64,000 bases of DNA from Anaerobacillus alkaliphilus (GCF_004116265.1 NZ_QOUX01000042.1:1-64000), one strand, 5' to 3'; shown: positions 1-8,853, counted from the first letter of the stretch. Translations and numbers: made by a program. The notes: a model not told the origin generated them from the sequence alone.

Positions 1-286
1 GTTTCGACGCAGAAAGCACCGAAGCGTTACTAGTAGAGGAAGAAACAGGATACTACGGAGCGTTACATCGTCCGTAATCATCGTGAGAAACATCATTGAT
101 TATACTACATGCGCTCTTAGCTCAGCTACGAGCAACACATCTTCGAATAACTACGAGTTGTTTCGACGCAGAAAGCACCGAAGCGTTACTAGTAGAGGAA
201 GAAACAGGATACTACGGAGCGTTACATCGTCCGTAATCATCGTGAGAAACATCATTGATTATACTACATGCGCTCTTAGCTCAGCT
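1..286. repeat. Exact tandem duplication, 159-bp period, containing the 5' end of a tRNA gene
   Basis: Positions 1-127 are identical base for base to 160-286. The repeat runs into the tRNA-Arg gene: 111-127 repeats the first 17 nt of the tRNA (270-286), after which the copies diverge. The left copy therefore holds only a tRNA fragment and cannot make a tRNA. One frame reads the tail of a possible protein (FDAESTEALL then VEEETGYYGALHRP, stop at 75-77 and again at 234-236), so the unit may be a displaced gene end. I do not recognise that peptide. The left edge of the array lies outside the window, so more units may exist. An assembly artefact or a true duplication next to a tRNA are both possible. 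Confidence 0.9.
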
Positions 287-346
287 GGATAGAGCATGGC
301 ACTTCTAATGCCAGGGTCGGGAGTTCGAATCTCTCAGGGCGCGCCA
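270..346 (+). tRNA. tRNA-Arg (anticodon UCU)
   Basis: A 77-nt cloverleaf can be folded by eye. The acceptor stem GCGCTCT pairs with AGGGCGC, with a G discriminator and an encoded CCA. The D arm is GCTCAGCTGGATAGAGC. The anticodon arm TGGCA-CTTCTAA-TGCCA gives anticodon TCT (Arg, codons AGA/AGG). The T arm is GGGAG-TTCGAAT-CTCTC. The first 17 nt are also present in the upstream duplicated unit at 111-127. Confidence 0.96.
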
Positions 347-377
347 TTTAAAATATTGGAAAATCGTCTGAGCATTT

Positions 378-410
378 AAGAGAACTAACAATTTGTTAGT
401 TCTCTTTTTA
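378..410 (+). terminator. Rho-independent terminator after tRNA-Arg
   Basis: A near-perfect 14-bp stem (378-391 with 393-406) with a minimal loop is followed by a T run, 32 bp after the tRNA 3' end. It most likely ends the tRNA transcript. Confidence 0.85.
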
Positions 411-444
411 TCTATATTTATATAAAAAACTAATATTTTTAACA

Positions 445-479
445 GGTACGCTACCACCTAGGTAACGTATCTTTTTTTA
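445..479 (+). terminator. Second terminator-like hairpin upstream of the activase operon
   Basis: GGTACGCTACC pairs with GGTAACGTATC (one G-U pair, one mismatch) around a 5-nt loop and is followed by seven T residues. It could be a back-up terminator or a leader attenuator for the operon starting at 564. Confidence 0.6.
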
Positions 480-494
480 TACCTAAAAAGAAAA

Positions 495-557
495 CACTAT
501 GAATATGTTGCAAAACAATAACCATACTAAAAAGGGAAATATATTCATAGTGAGGTG
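495..557 (+). promoter_or_regulatory. 12-bp perfect inverted repeat abutting the activase ribosome binding site
   Basis: CACTATGAATAT (495-506) is the exact reverse complement of 541-552, with a 34-nt loop. The right arm ends at the first base of the GAGGTG Shine-Dalgarno (552-557). If transcribed, the stem would stack against or hide the ribosome binding site. It could also be a repressor operator. The symmetry is seen directly; the regulatory role is inferred. Confidence 0.55.
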
Positions 558-563
558 TTTTTT

Positions 564-3500
564 TTGAAAAGTGAAGATATTCATTCGGTCTACATCGGAA
601 TTGATGTGGGATCAACAACCGTAAAAGCTACAGTTGTAGATCCTTCGACTAAGCAAATTCTTTGGTCGGATTACCAACGTCATCATACGAAACAGGCAGA
701 AATGGTCCAAGAGTTTTTAGTTCGGATTGGAAATGAATTCTCTCATATAAAACGAGATCAAATTCGAGTCTTTATCACAGGATCCGGTGGTGGACCAATT
801 GCCGAACATATTGGGGCAAAATTTGTCCAAGAAGTAAACGCAGTTACGATGACCGTGGAAGAATTACACCCTGATGTTGGTAGTGTTATTGAGTTAGGTG
901 GCCAAGATGCAAAAATCATCATTTTTAAAGAGAATGAAGAAACAGGCGGTAAACAAGCGATCACCTCTATGAATGATAAGTGCGCATCAGGTACAGGGGC
1001 AACAATTGATAAATGTATGATCAAGGTTGGCTTACCTGAGAGTGAAGTTGCGAAGTTACAATTTGATGATACAAAGCTACATCACGTGGCTGCAAAATGT
1101 GGAGTATTTGCCGAAACTGATATTGTAAATTTAGTGAAAAGTAGCATTCCTTCAGCGGAAATCATGTGCTCACTTGCTGATGCGATTGTTATGCAAAATC
1201 TATCAGTGTTAACTAGAGGAAATACGTTGCGTCATAAAGTGTTATTACTTGGTGGCCCTAATACATATTTACCTTTTTTACAGCAATGCTGGCGTAAACG
1301 TATTCCTGAGGGCTGGGAAGAACGCGGCTACAATTATCCAAAAGATGTGCCAATTGAAGAACTTATTTTTATACCGGAAAATGCCCAGTTCTATGCTGCA
1401 TTTGGGGCTGTAATGTATGGAATGCATGAACCTGCTGACGTTGGTATTTATAAAGGAATTGAAGATCTAAAAACGTTTATTATGCACGGTCGTAAAGCAA
1501 AGCTTGGTGAAAAAGCGGGTAAACCACTAGTAAACAGTGAAGAAGAATTAGAGCAATTTCGTATTCAATATAGTATTCCGAAATTTACTCCTGTTCAATT
1601 TAAAGAAGGAGAAAAAATTCAAGCTGTTATCGGACTTGATGGAGGTTCTACTTCCTCAAAAGCTGTCTTAGTAGATATGGATGGAAATATTCTATTAAAA
1701 GAATATCAACTATCCAAAGGAAACCCGATTCAGGATACTCGTGAACTACTAGGGAAAATAAGAGATAGAATTCACGAAAGTGGAGCAAAGCTCGAAGTAA
1801 TGGGATTTGGTGCAACTGGTTATGCGGCTGACGTACTGGAGAAAACGTTAAATGCAGATGTAAACATAGTTGAAACCGTTGCCCATATGATGAGTGCTGT
1901 TCACTTCTTCGGTGATATTGATGTCATCTGCGATATAGGTGGTCAAGACATTAAAGTCTTATTTTTAAAGAATGGAGATATTCGAAATTTCCGTTTATCA
2001 AATCAGTGTTCAGCTGGTAATGGCATGCTTCTACAAGCGATGGCTGATCAGTTTGGAATTCCAATTCAAGAGTATGCGGATACTGCATTTAGTGCTGACC
2101 TGTCACCGAAGTTTTCTTATGGATGTGCTGTATTTTTAGATTCAGACCGAGTTAACTTCCAGAAAGAGGGTTATTCCAAAGAAGAATTGTTAGCTGGATT
2201 AGCTCTTGTGTTACCTAAAAACGTTTGGCAATATGTTGTCCAAGTTCCTAGGATGGCAGAGCTTGGTCGTAAATTTGTACTTCAGGGTGGAACTCAGCAC
2301 AATCTAGCTGCTGTAAAAGCACAAGTAGATTACATAAAAGAGCGTGTTCCAGATGCTGAAGTGTATGTTCACCCACATACAGGTGAAGCGGGTGCGATTG
2401 GTGCCGCGATGGAAACGATCCGTGTTGTAAAACGAAAAGGGTTTTCAACATTCTTAGGTTTAGACTCAGCAATTGGTATGTCTTATGAGTCACGTAATGA
2501 CGAGTCTACCCGTTGTAATTTCTGTCCGAACCTCTGTAGTCGAACATTTATTGATACGAAAACGCCAGAGGGACAAACGGCTCGTTATATCTCAGGGTTT
2601 AGTTGTGAAAAAGGAACGGTAGAAGATAAAGATGCATTAATAACATTAACGAGAGAACGTAACCAACTAAAGAAACACTATCCTAATTTAGTTGACTATG
2701 AAGCGAAGAAAATGTTTAAACGTTTTTATGATCAAAAGCCACTACCAGAAGCAACGACAGTTATTGAAGATGTGCAAGTAAAGCCTGGCCTCCTAGGGTT
2801 CGGTACGAAAAAGGTGAAATACACAAGAACCTTCCAGCGTTCTTCTGATGAAGCGTTAGAGCATCGTCAAAATTTACGAATAGGGATTCCGAAGGTACTT
2901 AATATTTGGTCAACAGCGCCATTTTGGCGGACCTACTTTGAGACTTTGGGCATACCAGAAAAACAGGTAGTGTTTAGTGATTATACAAGCGAAGAGATGT
3001 GGCAAGCTGGCGGAAAATATGGTTCGATTGATCCTTGTTATCCTTCAAAGGTTGCACAAGCCCATATTCATAACTTGTTATTTAAACATCACAAAGAAGA
3101 AAAACCGCTACATGCAGTTTTCTTTCCTTGTATTACCCATATAGAGGCTCATATGAAAAATGTAATTGACTCAGCAAGTTGTCCAATCGTCGCTGGGGCT
3201 CCTAACGTCATAAAAGCAGCCTTTACAAAAGAAACTGACTTTTTTAAAGAGAGAGATATTCAGTATTTTGATCCTGCTGTAACGTTTACTGAGCCTAATT
3301 TACTTAAAAAACAAATGTTTGAAGCTTTTCAGGATTTCCTTCAAGTTACTGAAGACGAAAGTGATTTTGCCGTTGACGAAGCTTGGCAGGCAATGCGAAT
3401 GTTTGACGCTGAAATGCAGCAAAAAGGAAAAGAAATCCTCGAACAGGTGGAAGAGGAAAATCGCGTAGCGATCCTTATGATTGGTAGACCTTATCATTCT

Positions 3501-4052
3501 GATCCTGGTTTAAATCACAGTGTTTTAGATGAGTTTCAGGTATTAGGTTACCCGATTTTATCAATGCGCTCGATACCGAAAGATGAAGTATGGTTACGAA
3601 GGTTTTTTAAAGAGGATATTGAAAGCGGAAAAGTAGAACATGCCCTTGAAGTTACCGATGTTTGGCCAGAGAACTTTAGTTCAAATAGTGTACAGAAAGT
3701 GTGGGCTGCTAAATTTGCGGCACGTCATCCACATATAGCAGTTCTTGATCTATCAAGCTTTAAGTGCGGTCATGATGCTCCGACATATGGATTAATTGAC
3801 TCAATTATCTCAACTGCGGGTACACCATACTCGGCATTGCATGATATTGATGCGAACAAACCGAGTGGTTCAATAAAAATTCGTGTAAAAACGTATGCTC
3901 ACAGCTTAAGTCTAAATGAAGAAAGGCTCCAAGATTTAGCTCGTAAAAAGGCAGAACTTGAAAAATTAATTGAAAAGAAACGGAAATCACTAGAACGAAA
4001 CCAACTACTTGAAGAAATGGACGAGCTATCTAGTCGCAAAGCTCAGTCATAA
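564..4052 (+). CDS. Fused acyl-CoA dehydratase activase (BcrA/BadF/HgdC-type ATPase, duplicated domain)
   Basis: This is a protein of about 1162 residues with two ASKHA-fold ATPase domains in tandem. The first (about 5-290) carries YIGIDVGSTTVKA, LGGQDAKIII and the cluster-ligand motif DKCASGTGA. The second (about 355-650) carries GLDGGSTSSKA, DIGGQDIKVL and NQCSAGNGM. A CNFCPNLC motif near residue 655 and a DUF2229/HgdB-like C-terminal part (IDPCYPSK, GRPYHSDPG) follow. The family (archerases) uses ATP and a [4Fe-4S] cluster to drive one electron into a 2-hydroxyacyl-CoA dehydratase or benzoyl-CoA reductase. The partner is encoded 13 bp downstream. I chose TTG at 564 because GAGGTG at 552-557 is correctly spaced for it and overlaps the alternative GTG at 555. 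The substrate is not evident: no CoA-transferase or acyl-CoA dehydrogenase lies nearby. Confidence 0.88.
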   Translation: MKSEDIHSVYIGIDVGSTTVKATVVDPSTKQILWSDYQRHHTKQAEMVQEFLVRIGNEFSHIKRDQIRVFITGSGGGPIAEHIGAKFVQEVNAVTMTVEELHPDVGSVIELGGQDAKIIIFKENEETGGKQAITSMNDKCASGTGATIDKCMIKVGLPESEVAKLQFDDTKLHHVAAKCGVFAETDIVNLVKSSIPSAEIMCSLADAIVMQNLSVLTRGNTLRHKVLLLGGPNTYLPFLQQCWRKRIPEGWEERGYNYPKDVPIEELIFIPENAQFYAAFGAVMYGMHEPADVGIYKGIEDLKTFIMHGRKAKLGEKAGKPLVNSEEELEQFRIQYSIPKFTPVQFKEGEKIQAVIGLDGGSTSSKAVLVDMDGNILLKEYQLSKGNPIQDTRELLGKIRDRIHESGAKLEVMGFGATGYAADVLEKTLNADVNIVETVAHMMSAVHFFGDIDVICDIGGQDIKVLFLKNGDIRNFRLSNQCSAGNGMLLQAMADQFGIPIQEYADTAFSADLSPKFSYGCAVFLDSDRVNFQKEGYSKEELLAGLALVLPKNVWQYVVQVPRMAELGRKFVLQGGTQHNLAAVKAQVDYIKERVPDAEVYVHPHTGEAGAIGAAMETIRVVKRKGFSTFLGLDSAIGMSYESRNDESTRCNFCPNLCSRTFIDTKTPEGQTARYISGFSCEKGTVEDKDALITLTRERNQLKKHYPNLVDYEAKKMFKRFYDQKPLPEATTVIEDVQVKPGLLGFGTKKVKYTRTFQRSSDEALEHRQNLRIGIPKVLNIWSTAPFWRTYFETLGIPEKQVVFSDYTSEEMWQAGGKYGSIDPCYPSKVAQAHIHNLLFKHHKEEKPLHAVFFPCITHIEAHMKNVIDSASCPIVAGAPNVIKAAFTKETDFFKERDIQYFDPAVTFTEPNLLKKQMFEAFQDFLQVTEDESDFAVDEAWQAMRMFDAEMQQKGKEILEQVEEENRVAILMIGRPYHSDPGLNHSVLDEFQVLGYPILSMRSIPKDEVWLRRFFKEDIESGKVEHALEVTDVWPENFSSNSVQKVWAAKFAARHPHIAVLDLSSFKCGHDAPTYGLIDSIISTAGTPYSALHDIDANKPSGSIKIRVKTYAHSLSLNEERLQDLARKKAELEKLIEKKRKSLERNQLLEEMDELSSRKAQS

Positions 4053-4065
4053 AGGAGGAATTGTG

Positions 4066-5673
4066 ATGGATAAAGTTGCTGATAAGTTTGAACAGGAATT
4101 ACAACGGTATCGTGAGGAACAAGAAGCAAAGCTTGGATTAAATGAGACAAAAAGTCAATGGTTTGATCCAGTACCGAGACAATTTTTTGCCAAAGACAAA
4201 GCTTCGACAACTATTTTGTTTGGTGGTTTGACGATGGCTCACGACTACTTGATCTCAGGCGGCTTAAAAGGAATTGGTTACAATGTGGCTCATTTAGAGT
4301 GTCCTGATACAGATGCATTGCGGTTTGGGAAAGAATTTGGAAATCGTGGTCAGTGTAATCCTACGTATTTTACAGTTGGAAATTTAATTAAGCACCTTAC
4401 ACACCTGCGTGATGTCGAAGGAAAATCAAAAGATGAAATTGTAAAAAACTACTTATTTGTTACAAGTGGCTCTTGTGGCCCATGTCGTTTTGGTACGTAT
4501 GTAACAGAGTATCGCAAGGCTCTTCGTGATGCTGGATTTGATGGGTTTCGAGTACTTCTATTCCAACAACAAAGTGGTTTGAAGCAAGCAACGGGAGAAG
4601 AATCCGCGCTTAAACTAGACAGTTCATTTTTCATGACATTCTTAAAGGGTGTATTAATTGGTGATATTCTTAATGCAATTGGATATCGAATTCGCCCTTA
4701 TGAAGTAGTTGAAGGAGCAACAAATGAGGCTCTGGAACGCTGTAAAAAGATATTATTTGATGCCTTTAGTGAAAGGAAGTCAATTATTAAGGCGATGTAC
4801 CGTTGCCGTAGAATTTTAGCATCTGTTAAGGTGGATCGAACAATTGTCAAGCCAAAGGTAAGCATTATTGGGGAGTTTTGGGCGATGACAACTGAAGGCG
4901 ATGGGAACTATCAATTGCAGAAGTTTTTGGAAAGTGAAGGAGCTGAAGTTGATGTTCAGTCGCTAACTGCCTGGATTTTGTTCCTGATATGGGAAGGTCG
5001 CTATGACACGAAGAAGCGGATGCAGCTTCGAAAAGATGATAGTGGGCGCTTTGGCTTAAAAGGGAAAAATCCAATGAAACGCCTTGCAATGTTGAAAGTA
5101 GCAGACTTTACTGTCAAAGCTTGGTTCCAAACTTATGCAAAAATTATGGGTTTACATGATTACCATTTGCCGGATATGGATGAAGTTGCTGAAGTAGCAA
5201 ACAAACATTACAACAACCAGCTTCGAGGTGGCGAAGGGCATATGGAAGTGGGGAAACTTATTTTAAACGTGATGAAAAAGAAGGTCAATATGACTGTCTC
5301 TGTAAAACCGTTTGGTTGTATGCCATCTTCTGGGGTGTCCGATGGAGTTCAATCGTTAATTACGGAAAGGTATCCTGAAGCGATCTTCTTACCAATTGAG
5401 ACAACAGGGGATGGAGCAATAAATGTATATAGCCGTATACAAATGATGCTCTTTAAAGCAAAACAAGCAGCACAAAAAGAATTTGCGGATGCACTAGCTA
5501 TGAAAGGATTAACAGAAGAAGACTTGCGTTCATTTGAAACGAAAGAAACTTCTCACCCATTAGCAACAAGTAATCATGTAGTTGGCTGTACAGCTGCTAA
5601 CATGGTTTATGGGGTTAATAAGTTTATCAAACGATTTCCTTTTAGAAAAACAAAACTAGAAGGAGCAAACTAA
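4066..5673 (+). CDS. 2-hydroxyacyl-CoA dehydratase-like (HgdB/FldBC family) subunit
   Basis: This 535-residue partner of the activase has cysteine motifs typical of the family: RGQCNPTYF, TSGSCGPCRFGTY, KPFGCMPSSGVSDG and VVGCTAANM, which could hold [4Fe-4S] clusters. Relatives remove water from 2-hydroxyacyl-CoA by a ketyl-radical route after activation by the ATPase. Here the exact substrate is unknown and the protein could equally be a CoA-independent relative. The upstream ATG at 4009 lies inside the previous gene. The ATG at 4066 sits 7 bp after AAAGGAGG (4051-4058), so it is preferred. The gene is cotranscribed with the activase and ends at the terminator at 5685. Confidence 0.85.
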   Translation: MDKVADKFEQELQRYREEQEAKLGLNETKSQWFDPVPRQFFAKDKASTTILFGGLTMAHDYLISGGLKGIGYNVAHLECPDTDALRFGKEFGNRGQCNPTYFTVGNLIKHLTHLRDVEGKSKDEIVKNYLFVTSGSCGPCRFGTYVTEYRKALRDAGFDGFRVLLFQQQSGLKQATGEESALKLDSSFFMTFLKGVLIGDILNAIGYRIRPYEVVEGATNEALERCKKILFDAFSERKSIIKAMYRCRRILASVKVDRTIVKPKVSIIGEFWAMTTEGDGNYQLQKFLESEGAEVDVQSLTAWILFLIWEGRYDTKKRMQLRKDDSGRFGLKGKNPMKRLAMLKVADFTVKAWFQTYAKIMGLHDYHLPDMDEVAEVANKHYNNQLRGGEGHMEVGKLILNVMKKKVNMTVSVKPFGCMPSSGVSDGVQSLITERYPEAIFLPIETTGDGAINVYSRIQMMLFKAKQAAQKEFADALAMKGLTEEDLRSFETKETSHPLATSNHVVGCTAANMVYGVNKFIKRFPFRKTKLEGAN

Positions 5674-5684
5674 CGATGAATAAA

Positions 5685-5728
5685 AAAGCAACTAGTTAAG
5701 CTGAAATCCTTAATTAGTTGCTTTTTAT
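5685..5728. terminator. Bidirectional terminator between convergent genes
   Basis: AAGCAACTAGTTAAG and the matching TTAATTAGTTGCTT form a stem with T runs on both strands. It serves the dehydratase operon (+) and the PhaR-like gene at 5773 (-). Confidence 0.85.
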
Positions 5729-5772
5729 TTTGATTTATAGGTAGTTGTCCATTATAAAACTAGGCTTTCCTT

Positions 5773-6216
5773 TTAATTATTACCGTCTAACCTTTCAAGC
5801 AGGTCTTTAATTTGAGTAAGGTTAATTAGATTTAAAATAAATTTTAAAAGTCGTCGTTTTAAATCTCTCAAAGCAAGAGGATCAAGGTTGCTCGAATTCT
5901 TCCTCTGTTTTTGAAGTTGTTTTAATAAGCATAAGATTTTCTCTATCAGTGCCTCTATTTTTGCTTCAATCTTCTTAAGAAGGCATCTAAGAGTCTCAGC
6001 ATCAACGAGAGTAGGCAATCGTAAATCTAATAAATTTTCGGATCTATTTATCGGTAATAAAGATTGTAGATTGAGTTGATCACCGAACCCCAAACTTCTA
6101 AAATTAACTTCACTTACCTCATCCTCTAATATAGATTGCAGCAAGCTTTTCAGTTTTTTATCAGACTGAAGTCCAAGTAGTTTTAATAGGTCTTGAAGAG
6201 TTGTCTTTTTCATCAC
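5773..6216 (-). CDS. Second PhaR-like protein (PHA synthase subunit paralogue)
   Basis: A 147-residue Leu/Lys-rich helical protein. Its N terminus (LQDLLKLLGLQSDKKLKSLL, then QSILEDEV) resembles that of the gene at 8846 (LDLVKVVGERSEKK, HSILEDEK). Both have a central LPT motif followed by a predicted coiled coil (IEAKIEALIEKILCLL here, IEEKIDALEEKIYHL there). It is therefore a divergent paralogue of the PhaR-like subunit. The C-terminal half is basic and shorter than usual. The 52-bp promoter region upstream is a near copy of that upstream of the 8846 gene. It may modulate the synthase, act as a phasin-like granule protein, or be decaying. It ends at the shared terminator at 5685. Confidence 0.6.
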   Translation of the reverse strand: MMKKTTLQDLLKLLGLQSDKKLKSLLQSILEDEVSEVNFRSLGFGDQLNLQSLLPINRSENLLDLRLPTLVDAETLRCLLKKIEAKIEALIEKILCLLKQLQKQRKNSSNLDPLALRDLKRRLLKFILNLINLTQIKDLLERLDGNN

Positions 6217-6245
6217 ATAATCTCCTTTCTTGTTTGATTTCCTTC

Positions 6246-6297
6246 TGTAACAGTATATTCAAGCTGCAATTACCTGTTCGAAAAATGAATTGAACGC
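6246..6297 (-). promoter_or_regulatory. Promoter of the second PhaR-like gene (copy of the pha operon promoter)
   Basis: On the minus strand, -35 TCGAAC (6276-6281), an 18-bp spacer and -10 TATACT (6252-6257). The 52-bp block 6246-6297 matches 9364-9415 at about 47 positions. A GTTC...GAAC inverted pair flanks the -35 side in both copies and may be an operator. Confidence 0.6.
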
Positions 6298-6392
6298 TGA
6301 GGTTAAGAAAATCTTAATAGGATATAACGACAGTTAGTAATGAAGAAACTAGATGTTAAACTGACTTTATTGGTTTACAAATTTACAAATAC

Positions 6393-6424
6393 GAAAAAAA
6401 ACCACTAGTGGACTAGTGATTTTT
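6393..6424 (-). terminator. Terminator of the phaR-phaC-P450 operon
   Basis: CACTAGT/ACTAGTG hairpin (6403-6418), followed on the minus strand by a run of T. It lies 7 bp past the P450 stop codon. Confidence 0.75.
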
Positions 6425-6430
6425 AATACA

Positions 6431-7777
6431 TTATCTATCCTTTATTAATAAGCTTATTCCATGTTTTGGTCTCAAGGTAATAAGTGGCTGTGGTTTCACA
6501 TCATGGTGATCATCGGGTAAAGTCACTTGATATTGTTGAACAATACAAGCCAGGACTAACACGATTTCCATTAGAGCAAAGTGATTTCCGATACACACTC
6601 TAGGGCCACCTCCAAAAGGAAAGAAAGCATAAGTCGGTAAGGTTTTCATAAAGTCATTCTCAAATCGTTCAGGAACAAACTTTGTCGGGTCTTTAAAATA
6701 CGTTTCGTCGCGGTGCATGACATATTGGCTGATCATCACTGTATCCCCTTTTTTTAACGAATAATCACCAATGACGACATCTTCATCGACTTCCCTTCCA
6801 ATGACGTAGGCAGGGGGATATAACCGAAGAGCTTCCCAAACAATGTTCTGAGTATATAGTAATCTAGAAAAATGTTCAGGCTTTGGCAAACTAGAACCTA
6901 CAACATTGTTTAACTCATCAAATAGCTTTGTATCAACCTCTGGGTGTGTCGCAAGCAAATAAAGCGTCCACGTTAGTGCATTTGCGGTCGTTTCATGTCC
7001 AGCGAGAAAAATTGTCATTAACTCATCCTTGAGTTGCTTATCGCTCATATGAGTATCGTCTGTTTCATCCTTGGCATCCATGAGTACACCTAGCAAATCT
7101 TCATGCTTTTCGTTGCATGCTCTTCGTTTCTTAATAATTTCATTGAGGACATCATCAAGTGCATGAATGGCTTTTTTTAATTTGCGGTTCTGTTTCGTCG
7201 GAACCCATAGTGGTAGCTTTACAATTTTCCTCATTCTCTTAATGCCGAGCTTCATGACGGCTTCCATCGGTTCACCGATGACATCTGCTCCTTCTTTAAA
7301 CTCCATATTAAACATTGTTTTACTAATAATCCCCAAGGTGATGTTTAACATATCCTCTGATATAAGCCTTTCCTCGCCATTTTTCCATTTGAAAATATAA
7401 TTTAGAGTGGTGTTAATCATATCTTCGCCGTAGCTTAAGATGTTTGATCTTTTAAACGATGGTTGTATTAGTTTTCGTTGCCTTCTATGAAATTCCTTTT
7501 CACTGGTTAATAGACCCTCTCCTACAACTGTTTTTAATGTTTGGATATCTTCTGACTTAATAAATGACTTTTGCTTTGTCACAAGTACTTCCTTAATTAA
7601 TTCTGGGTCGTTAATAAAATAAAACTTTTGAAATGGACCTAAACGAAATTGTACAAAATCACCATATTCCTTTCTGAGATTGAGTAAAAACTTGAGAGGA
7701 TTTGATTGAAATTCTTGTAAATTTCCTAATAGAAAGTTCCCTTTTGGCCCAGGAGGAGTTAACTTGGTCTGCGACAT
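6431..7777 (-). CDS. Cytochrome P450
   Basis: A 448-residue P450 of normal length. It has an N-terminal PPGP hinge, the I-helix oxygen-activation motif AGHETTA near residue 250, the K-helix EALRLYPP (ExxR) and the heme loop FFPFGGGPRVCIGNH with axial Cys near 395. There is no membrane anchor, so it is probably soluble and dependent on separate redox partners (no reductase domain is present). The GGAGGG ribosome binding site precedes the ATG. The gene begins 41 bp after phaC with no terminator between them, so it is probably cotranscribed with the PHA synthase. Closest in style to fatty-acid or CYP197-like bacterial P450s. The substrate is unknown, but acyl substrates would suit its neighbours. 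Confidence 0.9.
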   Translation of the reverse strand: MSQTKLTPPGPKGNFLLGNLQEFQSNPLKFLLNLRKEYGDFVQFRLGPFQKFYFINDPELIKEVLVTKQKSFIKSEDIQTLKTVVGEGLLTSEKEFHRRQRKLIQPSFKRSNILSYGEDMINTTLNYIFKWKNGEERLISEDMLNITLGIISKTMFNMEFKEGADVIGEPMEAVMKLGIKRMRKIVKLPLWVPTKQNRKLKKAIHALDDVLNEIIKKRRACNEKHEDLLGVLMDAKDETDDTHMSDKQLKDELMTIFLAGHETTANALTWTLYLLATHPEVDTKLFDELNNVVGSSLPKPEHFSRLLYTQNIVWEALRLYPPAYVIGREVDEDVVIGDYSLKKGDTVMISQYVMHRDETYFKDPTKFVPERFENDFMKTLPTYAFFPFGGGPRVCIGNHFALMEIVLVLACIVQQYQVTLPDDHHDVKPQPLITLRPKHGISLLIKDR

Positions 7778-7818
7778 TCTCTTATACCCTCCAATGAATT
7801 TTTTTGATATCTATAAAT

Positions 7819-8853
7819 CTACGAAATTGAACGTTCAGATAACCAGTCATCAAGTGATTTTGGTAAACGACCTTTTATTGCTAAGGTAGCGTGCCCACCT
7901 TTCTCTAGTTGGTAGGTCTTATCACGGCTTGAGACAAGCTCCATAATTGAAACTGTCAACTCTTCAGGGACTAAGTCGTCATCAGTGGTTGAAACGACTA
8001 ATAAATTAGCATTAATATTTTTAAGATTGACTCTAGTTTTGTTAATGAGTAGCTCATTATTTACGAGCTTATTATCTAATGCTAGGTCAAAAATTAGTTG
8101 TTTCAAGGTTGCTCCAACAAAGGGGACATGGTCACTTGTCCATTTTTGAAATCTTTTCCACCTATCAACGTATTGTGTGTTGTCGGCATGTTCTAGCAAA
8201 GCTAGATAGGGTTTAATTGGAAGAGGTGAGGTTGCTAGTTTAATCCCTTTATCTATGAATGTTGGGGGAATAATACCGTAGTGATCAATAATCTTCTCAA
8301 TTGTTCCCCTTTCCTCTTTTAACATGTTTCTCCAAGAAGCTGTTAAAGGTAATTGTTGAAAATCTACCGGTGTAACAAAGAGAATTAAGTTTTTAATTGG
8401 TTCATCGGCTACTGCGGCATAAATGGTTGCTAAGGTTCCACCTAGACAATAGCCAACGACTGTAATTTCGTTAGCTTTGGAATGTCTCAGTGTATGTTGT
8501 ACAGCCTTTTTGATGTACTTGCTTATATAATCATCAAGAGTTAAATCCTTGTCTTCGTATCCAGCAACACCGAAATCTAATAAATAGACATCATAGCCAT
8601 TCTTTGTAAATGCCTGTATCATACTTGAATTATGGCTTAAATCGAGAATATAAGGTTTGCTCACTAAAGAATAGATAAGGAACAATGGTACCTCGAATTT
8701 TCGTTCTTTGGCAGGATAATACCAGACTACTGCCTTGTTCTTTTTCCAAATGGCAGTTTTAGGCGTTTGCCCAACTTTTATTTCTGTGTCTTCAGATGTT
8801 AGCCCAAACTGTTGTTTTACGATTTTTTTAAACTCATTGCTTCTGTTAGTCAC
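7819..8853 (-). CDS. phaC: Poly(3-hydroxyalkanoate) synthase, class III/IV type
   Basis: A 344-residue alpha/beta-hydrolase fold protein that polymerises 3-hydroxyacyl-CoA into PHA at granule surfaces. The lipase-like box has Cys as nucleophile (VVGYCLGGTLA, Cys near 136), with Asp in STTDDDLVP (about 293) and His in GGHATLA (about 321). The length suits class III/IV synthases, which need a second subunit; here that is the gene at 8846. The start is GTG at 8853, preceded by AGAGGCG, and overlaps the end of the upstream gene by 8 bp, which suggests translational coupling. Confidence 0.9.
   Translation of the reverse strand: MTNRSNEFKKIVKQQFGLTSEDTEIKVGQTPKTAIWKKNKAVVWYYPAKERKFEVPLFLIYSLVSKPYILDLSHNSSMIQAFTKNGYDVYLLDFGVAGYEDKDLTLDDYISKYIKKAVQHTLRHSKANEITVVGYCLGGTLATIYAAVADEPIKNLILFVTPVDFQQLPLTASWRNMLKEERGTIEKIIDHYGIIPPTFIDKGIKLATSPLPIKPYLALLEHADNTQYVDRWKRFQKWTSDHVPFVGATLKQLIFDLALDNKLVNNELLINKTRVNLKNINANLLVVSTTDDDLVPEELTVSIMELVSSRDKTYQLEKGGHATLAIKGRLPKSLDDWLSERSIS

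Noticed and set aside
83-292. 69-codon open frame across the duplicated tRNA-fragment unit
   Set aside because: It reads through two copies of the repeat and into the tRNA gene, with no ribosome binding site; its length results from the duplication.
1-346. tRNA-associated integrated element or prophage boundary
   Set aside because: No integrase, excisionase or phage genes follow, and the duplicated part is the 5' rather than the 3' end of the tRNA.
4009-4065. Upstream ATG extending the dehydratase partner by 19 residues
   Set aside because: It lies inside the activase coding sequence without a ribosome binding site, whereas ATG 4066 has AAAGGAGG at the right distance.
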